DNA of 64,000 bases from an uncultured Bacteroidales bacterium (GCA_902775375.1 CACYLU010000009.1:1-64000); one strand, 5' to 3'. Positions 9,469-16,217 are shown, numbered from the stretch's first letter. Notes: generated from the letters alone by a model not told the origin. Translations and numbers: made by a program.

Positions 9469-9516
9469 CCCTCTAAATCAACGATTTAGAGGGTATTCTG
9501 AGTAGTGGAGCGGGGA
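9469..9516. repeat. attL: 48-bp direct repeat, includes the aroB terminator hairpin
   Basis: Contains a perfect 11-bp hairpin, CCCTCTAAATC/GATTTAGAGGG (9469-9493), and a copy of the tRNA-Glu 3' end (9503-9516, TAGTGGAGCGGGGA). It pairs with 15984-16031. The hairpin is perfect here and has one mismatch in the right copy, suggesting that the left copy is the original chromosomal 3' end. Confidence 0.85.
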
Positions 9517-9628
9517 AAGCAACCCATATTTTAAGAGAAACCAAAAGAAATCAAAATACTATAAAACAACAACTTAAAAAAATCTATATTTTCTTATAAA
9601 TACCCTTATTTTCACTTATTTTGTCACT

Positions 9629-9653
9629 TAGTACACTTTTAGTACACCTTGAA
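9629..9653 (+). repeat. Left arm-type integrase binding repeats
   Basis: A 25-bp sequence, repeated exactly at 15948-15972, holds two AGTACAC motifs 11 bp apart. A third copy (AGTACACC) is at 9708-9715. It sits directly upstream of the integrase -33 box, so binding there could also repress the integrase. Confidence 0.6.
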
Positions 9654-9696
9654 TTTGGATTGTAACAAACTATTTATTAACTTTGTAGCAACAAAG
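9654..9696 (+). promoter_or_regulatory. Integrase promoter with overlapping palindrome
   Basis: TTTG (9654-9657) and TAACTTTG (9678-9685) are spaced 20 bp apart, as expected for a Bacteroidetes -33/-7 pair. A palindrome, CTTTGT-AGCA-ACAAAG (9681-9696), overlaps the -7 box and the likely transcription start and may be an operator. Confidence 0.6.
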
Positions 9697-9732
9697 AGAA
9701 ATAAAAAGTACACCAAAAGAAATAAAAAAGTT

Positions 9733-10959
9733 ATGGCAAAGTTAGAAAACAAGAGTAAAGACAACCCCAGGTTGGAACAAAGATTAATGGCCGATGGGCG
9801 TATTAGTCTATACTTGGAGTATTATTTAGGTAGGGAAAGTGAGCCGGTGTTAGATGAATACGACAACCCAGTCTTATATGAGAGTGGAGCGATGAAAGGC
9901 ACACCGAAGATGAGGGTTAAGCACATCAGAAGAAAAGAAAACCTAAATCTATATCTTATATCAAAGCCAAGAACGCCAATAGAGCGCGAGCAGAACAAAG
10001 AAACCTTAGAACTTGCAGAAAAGATAAGGTTTGAAAGACAGCAGCAATTTTTGGAAGATAAAGAGGGGTACAGGCTGAAACTATCAAAAAGCAAGAATCT
10101 ATTAGACTATTTCCAAGCCTTTGCCGACAATGCCAATGTTAAGGATAAGCAAGTGTTATTGGGATCGCTTCGGAACTTCAAAACCTTTTTAAAAGAAGAA
10201 TACCCACAATTTGCAAGCAGAATAGAAGCAAAGAACCTTTCCAAAGAAATGATAGTAAAGTTTGTTGATTTCTTAGTGGATAATCACAAAGGACAAGGAG
10301 CAGAAACTTACTACAGGCGTTTTAAAAGATTGGTGAACTATGCTGTAGAGCAGGGAGAAATAAGTAAAAGCCCCTGTAGGGGCATAACTACACCAAAGGT
10401 TGATGATATTCTTTCTAAAGACATTCTAAGCCAAGAAGAAATGCAACAATTATTTGCCACGCATTATGCAGGGGAGAACCCAGAAATAAGGAGGGCTTTT
10501 GCTTTTACCTGTATGACTGGAGTAAGGCGATGTGATGTGGTAGAGTTATGTTATAGCAATATAGACTATAGTAACAAGCTATTGAAGTTCAGACAGAGCA
10601 AAACAAGCCACAGCAGTAGCAAAAGCGGTGTTACAATTCCGCTAAATGATAGCTTATTTAATCTTATAGGCACAAAGCCAGAGGGAGCAAAGGATGATTA
10701 TATCTTTCATTTGCCAAGTGATACAATGTGCCTTAAAGCCCTTAGAACGTGGACTAAAAAAGCAGGGATAAGCAAGCATATAACATGGCATTGTGGGAGG
10801 CATAGTTTTGCTACAGCGGTATTAAGCAACGGTGCTAACATTAAGGTAGTAGCCGATTTGTTGGGCCACAGCAACCTAAAGTTTACAGAAATCTATGTTA
10901 GGGCCGTTGATGAACTAAAGAGAGAAGCAATAAACAGCTTACCTAAGATAGAGTTGTAA
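9733..10959 (+). CDS. int: Tyrosine-type site-specific integrase
   Basis: 408 residues from the ATG at 9733; a longer TTG reading at 9649 would start upstream of the promoter. An N-terminal arm-binding domain (MADGRISLYLEYYLG) and a SAM-like core-binding domain (about 115-215) precede a complete catalytic domain: the first Arg in TGVRRCDVVEL (about 265), Lys in RQSKTS, HCGRHSF (about 353-358), LLGHSN, and the Tyr nucleophile in EIYVRA (about 388). This is the Bacteroidetes integrase layout. It recombines attP with the 3' end of tRNA-Glu. It sits next to the left end, reads inward and has its own promoter. Confidence 0.92.
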   Translation: MAKLENKSKDNPRLEQRLMADGRISLYLEYYLGRESEPVLDEYDNPVLYESGAMKGTPKMRVKHIRRKENLNLYLISKPRTPIEREQNKETLELAEKIRFERQQQFLEDKEGYRLKLSKSKNLLDYFQAFADNANVKDKQVLLGSLRNFKTFLKEEYPQFASRIEAKNLSKEMIVKFVDFLVDNHKGQGAETYYRRFKRLVNYAVEQGEISKSPCRGITTPKVDDILSKDILSQEEMQQLFATHYAGENPEIRRAFAFTCMTGVRRCDVVELCYSNIDYSNKLLKFRQSKTSHSSSKSGVTIPLNDSLFNLIGTKPEGAKDDYIFHLPSDTMCLKALRTWTKKAGISKHITWHCGRHSFATAVLSNGANIKVVADLLGHSNLKFTEIYVRAVDELKREAINSLPKIEL

Positions 10960-11046
10960 TAAAGTACAGGGAATGGGGGTGTAATACCCCCTACCCCCCT
11001 TATAAAAACAATAAAAACAAGTTTGTTACCACTTCAAAATTTTTTT

Positions 11047-11850
11047 ATGGATTTTTATTTAGATAGCAGGGATTTTGTGGAAGAGTTGGAACAAAGAACC
11101 TTTGAAGAACAAGAAGATAAAGAGTTGGCCGACTTTGAAGATATAAATGAGTATGTAGAGAGTGAAACATCAAGATTTGAAACATACTTATTAAAAGAGA
11201 TTCCGAGGAATAAATGGAGTTTAACGATATATAAAGTTATTTCAGATTTAGAGATCCTGTTTAGTGAATTTACGCCCGAATACAACCCAGGGCTTTTGAT
11301 CGAGGAAGAAATTAAAGAATACAAGAAGCGCGCTAAAGAATTAGGAAAAGATCGTAACTATTATTATATGTTTGAGCACATAATAGACGTATTACTTGAA
11401 TTAGTATTTACGTTTAAAGTAAATGAAGATGGCGATAAATGTTTAGATGAAAAGATATATATTTACTGCAGATATTTAGGTCTAATTATTGAAGATATTA
11501 GCGAAGATGAAGGAGATCCTATAGAGCCTCAACAATCCACACTACCAATGGAGTTAGATAACGATGAGGCCGCAAAGTACTTTGCCAAAGCTATTGAAAT
11601 AGGTTTGATGGATGAGAGTTATAATTGGAGCAAAGGGAAGCAGTTGCTATCATGTTTTGCCAGGGAAATGAGTTTGAGATTAGGTTTGAACAAGGCACAA
11701 AATAGCGATGGCACACAAAGAATATCATGGCAGCCTTTTGAACAACTCTTCAAAATAGATAAGGGCAAATTAAGGTCAAATTATAATGATATCCAAAAGA
11801 CAGGGCAAACCCCTCATGGAATAGAATTAATAGATAAAATATTTGAATAA
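11047..11850 (+). CDS. Acidic protein of unknown function carried by the element
   Basis: 267 residues from the ATG at 11047, preceded by a T-rich tract. It is strongly acidic in the first 60 residues (EELEQRTFEEQEDKELADFED). The C-terminal third (from about 180, DNDEAAKYFAKAIEIGLM, then SKGKQLLSCFA) resembles the last domain of several uncharacterised proteins on Bacteroidetes integrative elements. No enzyme motif, signal peptide or membrane segment is visible. It lies between the integrase and a strong terminator (11888-11920). A GC-rich 6-bp hairpin (10975-10991) separates it from int. Its role may be in element control, but this is a guess. Confidence 0.65.
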   Translation: MDFYLDSRDFVEELEQRTFEEQEDKELADFEDINEYVESETSRFETYLLKEIPRNKWSLTIYKVISDLEILFSEFTPEYNPGLLIEEEIKEYKKRAKELGKDRNYYYMFEHIIDVLLELVFTFKVNEDGDKCLDEKIYIYCRYLGLIIEDISEDEGDPIEPQQSTLPMELDNDEAAKYFAKAIEIGLMDESYNWSKGKQLLSCFAREMSLRLGLNKAQNSDGTQRISWQPFEQLFKIDKGKLRSNYNDIQKTGQTPHGIELIDKIFE

Positions 11851-11887
11851 CAACAATTTATTATCCTCCCACATTACCCCTACATTA

Positions 11888-11923
11888 CCCTACAATGGGC
11901 TATTGTAGGGGCTTTTCTTTTCT
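11888..11923 (+). terminator. Intrinsic terminator
   Basis: A 9-bp perfect stem, CCCTACAAT (11888-11896) with ATTGTAGGG (11902-11910), loop GGGCT, then GCTTTTCTTTTCT. It ends the int-side transcript 37 bp after the unknown gene. Confidence 0.8.
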
Positions 11924-11932
11924 AATACCCAC

Positions 11933-12060
11933 TATCTTTGCTCATGCTTTCAAGATGGTAGGATATGTGCAACACCTACCAGAATGGAAAGCGAGGGTTT
12001 ATAAAGTGTTGGCGTGAGGTTGCACGCACAGCCGACAGCCCACCACCTTAAAAAAAAATT
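11933..12060 (+). promoter_or_regulatory. Promoter and structured 5' leader of the HTH-rep operon
   Basis: A -7 element, TATCTTTG (11933-11940), is followed by about 115 nt without a gene before the ATG at 12061. The leader can fold into a CTTTC/GAAAG-closed hairpin with inner GGTAGG/CCTACC, and a second hairpin built on TGTTGGC/GCCGACA with inner GCGTG/CACGC. A poly-A stretch precedes the ATG. A regulatory role is inferred from the structure. Confidence 0.5.
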
Positions 12061-12354
12061 ATGATGGTAGAGGAATTAAAACAGGTGGCCGACCTTATAA
12101 CGGCAAACATTATCAACACCTCTAAGGAGGTGCTAACAAGCGATGAGGCTGCTAGGTACATGGGCATATCTAAGAGTTACCTTTACAAGCTAACTATGGG
12201 CCGACAAATCCCACATTTTAAGCCCAACGGCAAAATGTGTTACTTTGATCGTCTTGAGTTAGAAACGTGGTTAAAGAGCAACAGGATAGCAACAGAACAA
12301 GAAATTGAAGAACAAGCGCAAAGTTACTGCACGAAGAAAGGAGGCAAAAGATGA
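12061..12354 (+). CDS. Helix-turn-helix protein, excisionase-like
   Basis: 97 residues. A winged-helix HTH_17/excisionase-type domain (about 23-75): LTSDEAARYMGISKSYLYKL, then RQIPHFKPNGKMCYFDRLELETWL. Such proteins direct excision or regulate element genes. It is the first gene of the rep operon and overlaps the next gene by 4 bp (ATGA). An ATG three bases in (12064) is an equal start candidate. Being in front of rep and away from int suggests a switch role as much as an excisionase role. Confidence 0.82.
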   Translation: MMVEELKQVADLITANIINTSKEVLTSDEAARYMGISKSYLYKLTMGRQIPHFKPNGKMCYFDRLELETWLKSNRIATEQEIEEQAQSYCTKKGGKR

Positions 12355-12857
12355 TACCGCAAATCAGATATTATGCACGTTTGGATCGTGTACAAGGCAC
12401 TCAAACACCTAAGTATGTAATTACACATACGGCTGGATTTTACGAGCCTATGAGCCAACTAATAGGAAAGGATAATAATATCAGTTTTTTTCTAATGGAG
12501 AAAAGGGAAAGCCAACCGAGCAATACGCCGCCTTTGTTTCTTCAAGCAAAAAACAGCCTCAACCTAACAGGGCTTAAAGACTATTATACCGACGGTGGAA
12601 AGATTAGCGGTTTTGCCTATGGCTATCCCTCTAAAGAAAAGACATATAAATTTAAAGGCAAAGCAGCTGCAAACCCATTCTATTTATACCGAAATGATGG
12701 TTATTTATTTATCGTACATCAGAACGACCAACCAACGCCAGAGTATTTTGAGTGGATAGTGTTGCAGGATAGTAGAGATCTTATAGCCTCTTATTGCAAA
12801 ATGCTTTTGATGGGAGGATTTGATGAGGTTTTAGAGCGATTGAGAAATATAGGTTAA
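12351..12857 (+). CDS. Hypothetical protein, second gene of the rep operon
   Basis: 168 residues with no recognised domain. It starts by ATGA overlap with the HTH gene and ends 34 bp before rep. The sequence is aromatic-rich and soluble-looking (YYTDGGKISGFAYGYPSKEK), with no signal peptide or membrane helix. The position between an HTH regulator and a Rep gene suggests a helper of replication or copy control, but nothing in the sequence proves it. Confidence 0.6.
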   Translation: MIPQIRYYARLDRVQGTQTPKYVITHTAGFYEPMSQLIGKDNNISFFLMEKRESQPSNTPPLFLQAKNSLNLTGLKDYYTDGGKISGFAYGYPSKEKTYKFKGKAAANPFYLYRNDGYLFIVHQNDQPTPEYFEWIVLQDSRDLIASYCKMLLMGGFDEVLERLRNIG

Positions 12858-12865
12858 GGGGCAAA

Positions 12866-12887
12866 ATTGTAGCAAAAAGTGTAAACA
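12866..12887 (+). repeat. 22-bp direct repeat, copy 1, upstream of rep
   Basis: Contains GTAGCAAAAAGTGTAAACA and is identical over 22 bp to 13848-13869. It ends 4 bp before the rep ATG. Confidence 0.8.
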
Positions 12888-12891
12888 CATA

Positions 12892-13836
12892 ATGTACGAC
12901 AAAGTTTCAATATTTGCAGAAAGGGCTTTAATTGGTGCTGATTGCACCACCATAGCAAATTACCTTGATACGGCAAACGATGTAACAGACCGCCAGACGG
13001 GTGAATGTCGTATTTATGGCAGCTTGCAAGGTTTGAAAGTGTCTATTTATCCCAATGGGGTATATATTGTCGGTAGCCTGCCAAAATTCTTGCATTGTGG
13101 GTCGAATATTTACCCGATCAGAAGAAGCCAGACAGCAGAAGCGATTGAAGCTATTTCTGATCTATTGCATTTCAGTATAGAGTGTGCAGATGTTACAGGG
13201 TTAGAAGTTGGAGCAAACTTTGTCCTAAAATATGAGCCTCTTAGGTATCTTTCTCGATTAGGAGAAATGCCCTATCTTAAACGCTTTCAGTTAGAGGCAA
13301 CTTCCTTGTATTACAAAGGTATAGGTAGAAAGCAACCTAAAGTTTTTAACCTATACGATAAAATTGCCGATGCAAAAGCAAAGGGGATGGAAATACCACC
13401 GGGCTTTGAAGATGCAAACCTATTACGATACGAAATGAGGTTAAAGGGCAGACTTACCAAACAGCTTAAATGTGGAGAAGTTAAAGCTGCAAACCTTTCT
13501 CAACCAACATTTTACCGCGCCATTGTAAAGAGGTGGCAAGATGCTTATTTTTCTATTTCCAAAACCTATTTAAATCAAAGTGATATGAGCCAGATAAAAA
13601 CGCCTAAGGGGGCATTTGATTGCCTTGTTGCAAGACTACTTGCACAAAGTGAAGAAAACACCATTGCTTCTTTTTTTGAGGAATTGAAACAGCGTGGAGT
13701 GTTCACGCACAGAAGCGACTTTACAAGACTTAGAAAAATGATTGCTGAAGTATCGTCTAAAAACGGCCAAATATTGCCCGATGAACTTATTAAAGAGTTG
13801 GATGACGAGGTTAAGAACGTGGGTGCTTTCTTATAA
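12892..13836 (+). CDS. Phage/plasmid replication initiator, gene II/X family
   Basis: 314 residues. LKVSIYPNGVYIVGSLPKF (about 50-68), the FNLYDKIADAK motif and LRYEMRLKGRLTKQL (about 182-196) match my knowledge of the II/X-type rolling-circle initiators of filamentous phages and small Bacteroidetes replicons. Such proteins nick one strand at an origin through a tyrosine; I cannot pinpoint the catalytic tyrosine. This suggests that the element replicates as a circle after excision. It is flanked on both sides by a perfect 22-bp repeat. No Zot or coat-protein gene accompanies it, so it is not a complete inovirus. Confidence 0.72.
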   Translation: MYDKVSIFAERALIGADCTTIANYLDTANDVTDRQTGECRIYGSLQGLKVSIYPNGVYIVGSLPKFLHCGSNIYPIRRSQTAEAIEAISDLLHFSIECADVTGLEVGANFVLKYEPLRYLSRLGEMPYLKRFQLEATSLYYKGIGRKQPKVFNLYDKIADAKAKGMEIPPGFEDANLLRYEMRLKGRLTKQLKCGEVKAANLSQPTFYRAIVKRWQDAYFSISKTYLNQSDMSQIKTPKGAFDCLVARLLAQSEENTIASFFEELKQRGVFTHRSDFTRLRKMIAEVSSKNGQILPDELIKELDDEVKNVGAFL

Positions 13837-13847
13837 TAAAGTGTATT

Positions 13848-13869
13848 ATTGTAGCAAAAAGTGTAAACA
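13848..13869 (+). repeat. 22-bp direct repeat, copy 2, downstream of rep
   Basis: A perfect copy of 12866-12887. It directly abuts the ATG of the next gene at 13870, so it forms that gene's whole ribosome-binding region. Confidence 0.8.
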
Positions 13870-14148
13870 ATGGGGACTTTTATAGAAGAATTGCTAAAGC
13901 TGAAAAAAGAATACCAAATTGCCTGTTATAATATACGCTACATAAATAGCGAGATAAAACAGATTGAGAGAGTAAAGAAAGAAGCGAAGGGGAAGGTACC
14001 TGCTGAATTCAAAAAATACTATTCAACAAAAGGTTTAGATGATAGCATCAGCGCCCTAAAAAGGAAAAGAGCATTTTGTGAATTTAGAAAAAATAAGTGT
14101 GAAATGATTTTTAGGAGTTTACAGGAAATATGGAACAAGAAAAATTAA
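13870..14148 (+). CDS. Small basic coiled-coil protein, unknown
   Basis: 92 residues, lysine/arginine-rich and predicted to be mostly helical (EEIKQIERVKKEAKG-like heptads at about 20-50). There is no known domain. The ATG touches the end of the second 22-bp repeat, and the gene overlaps the next by 19 bp. A DNA-binding accessory role is possible only by composition and context. Confidence 0.55.
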   Translation: MGTFIEELLKLKKEYQIACYNIRYINSEIKQIERVKKEAKGKVPAEFKKYYSTKGLDDSISALKRKRAFCEFRKNKCEMIFRSLQEIWNKKN

Positions 14149-14369
14149 TAGAACTTATTAAGCTGCATTGCAAGCCATCATGCAGGGTTTGTGATGTGTC
14201 AAGTTATGGGCTGAAATGCCTGTTTGAACTAATTGCCGGTTGCTATATCAGCAATGATGAGTTTAAGGCGGCAATGTTGGCAGCAGGATTTGAACCTACA
14301 CCGGAAAGTAAAGGCAGTACAAACCACCTTTACAATGTCGAGATAGTTAGAAAGGATCGTAAGCCATGA
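14130..14369 (+). CDS. Small hypothetical protein with cysteine cluster
   Basis: 79 residues. The motif HCKPSCRVC (about 12-20), with a further Cys at about 29, could bind a metal. The second half (FKAAMLAAGFEPTPE, then HLYNVEIVRK) resembles a small winged fold. It overlaps both neighbours (19 and 4 bp) in a packed operon. Function unknown. Confidence 0.55.
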   Translation: MEQEKLIELIKLHCKPSCRVCDVSSYGLKCLFELIAGCYISNDEFKAAMLAAGFEPTPESKGSTNHLYNVEIVRKDRKP

Positions 14370-14566
14370 CACCACCAAGAGAAACACATTTACAACGCTA
14401 CCACTTACAACGACTTACCGAGAGTATAAGAAATTATATTAAGGCCACCATCCCAGAGGGTGCCAGGCACAGAAAAAGCGCTATTGTCGTTATTGGAGAT
14501 AGGTTTAAGATAGCCGATGTTTCATGTAACTACTTTACACCATCAAAACAAAAAAGTAATGAGTGA
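14366..14566 (+). CDS. Small hypothetical protein
   Basis: 66 residues with a basic N-terminal half (RETHLQRYHLQRLTESIRNY). It starts by ATGA overlap with the previous gene and overlaps the next by 8 bp. No domain is recognised. Its reality rests on the tight coupling. Confidence 0.45.
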   Translation: MTPPRETHLQRYHLQRLTESIRNYIKATIPEGARHRKSAIVVIGDRFKIADVSCNYFTPSKQKSNE

Positions 14567-14888
14567 CACAAGGGACTACATAATGGAGTGCTTAAAGCGT
14601 GAAAGAGGCAAGGTTGTCTGTACCGATGAGGCTTTTACATATTATAGCTTATTTGTTGATGGGAGGGCCTTGCTATACAGGAGGGCAACCCTAAGACCAG
14701 ACAGCCGTAGGGCTTTTTATCTTACCGACCAACTTGCCGCCGTATTGGGTTTTTGCGACTTATATACAATGTCCTACAAACTAAATGGGCTGCAATATTG
14801 GCGTAGATTTGTAAGCCCAGAACGATTGCAAAAGGCACTTGATAAGTATAGGCACAAATGGGGTGTAGATGTTCCATTTATAGAATAA
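14559..14888 (+). CDS. Hypothetical protein, last of the packed operon
   Basis: 109 residues from the ATG at 14559; the longer frame from 14517 runs deep into the previous gene. It is rich in Tyr and Arg (RALLYRRATLRPDSRRAFYL) and ends in VDVPFIE. No recognisable domain, signal or membrane segment. It overlaps the previous gene by 8 bp. Confidence 0.55.
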   Translation: MSDTRDYIMECLKRERGKVVCTDEAFTYYSLFVDGRALLYRRATLRPDSRRAFYLTDQLAAVLGFCDLYTMSYKLNGLQYWRRFVSPERLQKALDKYRHKWGVDVPFIE

Positions 14889-14958
14889 ACAAACAATGGG
14901 GTAAGCCACAGCCCTTTAATATGTTGGCAATGGGTTTAATAAAAACATTTATATTACT

Positions 14959-15249
14959 ATGGACAGATCAGATTTATTAGAACTGCAAAAAAAGAAATCT
15001 GCAGAATGGCAAGAAGAATTTGAAAAACGCCAACAAGCAGAGAGGGAGTATTTACAAAGTGAGCAACACGAGCGCGATGTTCACGAGCAATATGAAGATT
15101 TATGGGAGCAGAAAGCCAAGCGAGAGGGCTGGAAGTACACGCGGAAGCCTTTTGTTTCAGCAGCTGAACGGCAGAGAATGGCAGAAGAAGCGAAGCAGCA
15201 AGAAATAGCCTATCTTAAAGAGAAGTTGGCTAAACTGGAAGCACAATAA
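14959..15249 (+). CDS. Highly charged coiled-coil protein
   Basis: 96 residues, almost entirely charged helix (KKKSAEWQEEFEKRQQAE, then a C-terminal EEAKQQEIAYLKEKLAKLE). It is separated by 70 bp from the operon upstream and followed by a terminator at 15300-15336. Unknown role; such small coiled-coil proteins are common in phage-like elements. Confidence 0.5.
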   Translation: MDRSDLLELQKKKSAEWQEEFEKRQQAEREYLQSEQHERDVHEQYEDLWEQKAKREGWKYTRKPFVSAAERQRMAEEAKQQEIAYLKEKLAKLEAQ

Positions 15250-15299
15250 AGAATTAACCAGGGTGTTTGCTATCCACTTTGCACGTTATGCACCAATGG

Positions 15300-15338
15300 G
15301 TGGTACTACCTTTGTAGGCTGTACCACTCTATTTTTAT
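15300..15338 (+). terminator. Intrinsic terminator of the rep operon side
   Basis: Stem GTGGTAC (15300-15306) with GTACCAC (15321-15327), then TCTATTTTTATG. The next gene has its own promoter. Confidence 0.6.
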
Positions 15339-15419
15339 GTTGTTATGAAAATCTTCATTACATCATAAAGAATATCTTCTTTCTTTTGTTAAATATCAGC
15401 ATTTTAAGTAATATTTCTA

Positions 15420-15449
15420 TTGTGAATTAAAAATAAGATACTATATTTG
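15420..15449 (+). promoter_or_regulatory. Promoter of the 77-residue gene
   Basis: TATATTTG (15442-15449) with a TTG box at 15420-15422, 19 bp upstream. The ATG follows 31 bp later. Confidence 0.6.
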
Positions 15450-15480
15450 CCGCATCGAATAACTAATTAATTAAAATATC

Positions 15481-15714
15481 ATGGAGAACGAGTTTAAACT
15501 AACAGAAGAAGCTATTAAAGCCATCGAGTATTATTTTAATCACATTGAATTTGAGAAAGATTGTTATAGAAATATAGCAGTGGCTTACCAAGCAACCAAC
15601 AATCTTTTAGAAGAAAACAGCGACGATGATTTTTTTAGGGAGGAGGCTAATAACATTTATAACGTGCTGTATGGTTACAGAGAGTTAATTGAAGCCTGCA
15701 CTAAGAAACGATAA
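15481..15714 (+). CDS. Small acidic hypothetical protein with its own promoter
   Basis: 77 residues, acidic and predicted helical (EENSDDDFFREEANNIYNVL). It is separated from the rest of the element by a terminator and has a good -33/-7 promoter. A monocistronic cargo gene close to the right end is where such elements often carry host-acting functions (immunity, inhibition, defence). No motif identifies it. Confidence 0.55.
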   Translation: MENEFKLTEEAIKAIEYYFNHIEFEKDCYRNIAVAYQATNNLLEENSDDDFFREEANNIYNVLYGYRELIEACTKKR

Positions 15715-15718
15715 TAGT

Positions 15719-15802
15719 ATGTATTACCCACCGTTTTTTGCTCAAAGAGTTAGTATTGAAAGAGAATTTAACAAGATAATGAAGCACCACCGATGTTTTT
15801 AA
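15719..15802 (+). CDS. Possible 27-residue peptide
   Basis: A short open frame (MYYPPFFAQRVSIEREFN and so on, ending HHRCF) begins 4 bp after the stop of the 77-residue gene. The close coupling is the only support. There is no Shine-Dalgarno sequence and no known family. Confidence 0.25.
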   Translation: MYYPPFFAQRVSIEREFNKIMKHHRCF

Positions 15803-15826
15803 CATTACATTTTCCGTAAAAAAGAG

Positions 15827-15912
15827 TAACTTTGCAAATGAAATACCATAACAAGTATTTCTTTTGGTTTTGGGGTGCAAGGGTAGTGATACTATTGCAC
15901 CCTATTTTTATG
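15827..15912 (+). ncRNA. Candidate small RNA at the right end of the element
   Basis: A -7 element, TAACTTTG (15827-15834), predicts a start near 15840. A hairpin, GGGTGCAA (15873-15880) with TTGCACCC (15895-15902), followed by TATTTTTATG, predicts an end near 15910. The product would be about 70 nt. The only open frame (26 codons from 15838) begins at or before the predicted start, so a non-coding product is more likely. Confidence 0.45.
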
Positions 15913-15947
15913 CCTTAATACACCCCAAAAGTACACTTCTGGTTATA

Positions 15948-15972
15948 TAGTACACTTTTAGTACACCTTGAA
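15948..15972 (+). repeat. Right arm-type integrase binding repeats
   Basis: A perfect 25-bp copy of 9629-9653 with two AGTACAC motifs. Another AGTACAC is at 15930-15936 and a weaker AATACACC at 15917-15924. Arm sites at both ends in the same orientation are expected for a tyrosine integrase. Confidence 0.6.
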
Positions 15973-15983
15973 GAAATAAAAAG

Positions 15984-16031
15984 CCCTCTAAATCAACGAC
16001 TTAGAGGGTATTTTGAGTAGTGGAGCGGGGA
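15984..16031. repeat. attR: 48-bp direct repeat overlapping tRNA-Glu
   Basis: Partner of 9469-9516, with mismatches only at 16000 and 16012. It covers the terminator-like hairpin behind the tRNA and the last 14 nt of tRNA-Glu (16018-16031). Confidence 0.85.
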
Positions 16032-16089
16032 TTCGAACCCCGATTACATGCGTGAGAGGCATGTGTCCTAGCCCTTAGACGATTCCACC
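16018..16089 (-). tRNA. tRNA-Glu (anticodon CTC)
   Basis: The minus strand folds as a cloverleaf: acceptor GGTGGAA/CTCCACT, D arm from GTCTAAGGGCTAGGAC, anticodon stem CATGC/GCATG with loop CTCTCAC, and T arm CGGGG-TTCGAAT-CCCCG. The acceptor has a G-U pair at 1:72 and an A-C mismatch at 7:66. CCA is not encoded. It is the integration target of the adjacent element and is second in a tRNA-Lys/tRNA-Glu transcript. Confidence 0.92.
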
Positions 16090-16116
16090 AATTAAATGAA
16101 GTATTTCAATCTTTTG

Positions 16117-16189
16117 TACACCCTCAGGGGCTCGAACCCTGGACACCCTGATTAAGAGTCAGGTGCTCTACCAACTGAGCTAAGGGTGC
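16117..16189 (-). tRNA. tRNA-Lys (anticodon CTT)
   Basis: The minus strand reads GCACCCT at the 5' end, paired with AGGGTGT. The anticodon stem is CCTGA/TCAGG with loop CTCTTAA, and the T loop is TTCGAGC. It is 27 bp upstream of tRNA-Glu. CCA is not encoded. Confidence 0.93.
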
Positions 16190-16209
16190 ATCATTCTTGA
16201 ATGCGGTTG

Positions 16210-16217
16210 CAAAGGTA
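16210..16217 (-). promoter_or_regulatory. -7 element of the tRNA-Lys/tRNA-Glu operon
   Basis: The minus strand reads TACCTTTG, about 20 bp before the tRNA-Lys 5' end. Confidence 0.6.

Larger units (their letters stand above)
9469..16031. mobile_element. Integrative element in tRNA-Glu(CTC), about 6.5 kb
   Basis: The element is bounded by 48-bp direct repeats (9469-9516 and 15984-16031, 2 mismatches, offset 6515). The right copy covers the last 14 nt of tRNA-Glu(CTC) plus the terminator downstream of it, so the tRNA is kept intact. Contents from left to right are arm-type repeats, a tyrosine integrase, an unknown gene, a structured leader, an HTH protein, a gene II/X-type Rep with flanking 22-bp repeats, seven or eight small genes, a candidate small RNA and right-end arm repeats. 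No relaxase, conjugation, capsid or Zot-like ATPase gene is seen. It looks like a small integrating replicon or a phage satellite. What mobilises it is unknown. Confidence 0.85.

Noticed and set aside
10960-11046. GGGGGT/ACCCCC hairpin as the int terminator
   Set aside because: The 6-bp stem (10975-10991) is not followed by a T run, so termination is doubtful.
15307-15314. TACCTTTG resembling a -7 box
   Set aside because: It lies in the loop of a terminator hairpin, and the next gene has a better promoter at 15442.
9469-16031. Complete filamentous or microvirus prophage
   Set aside because: No Zot-like ATPase, coat protein or large capsid gene is present; only integrase and Rep match phage functions.
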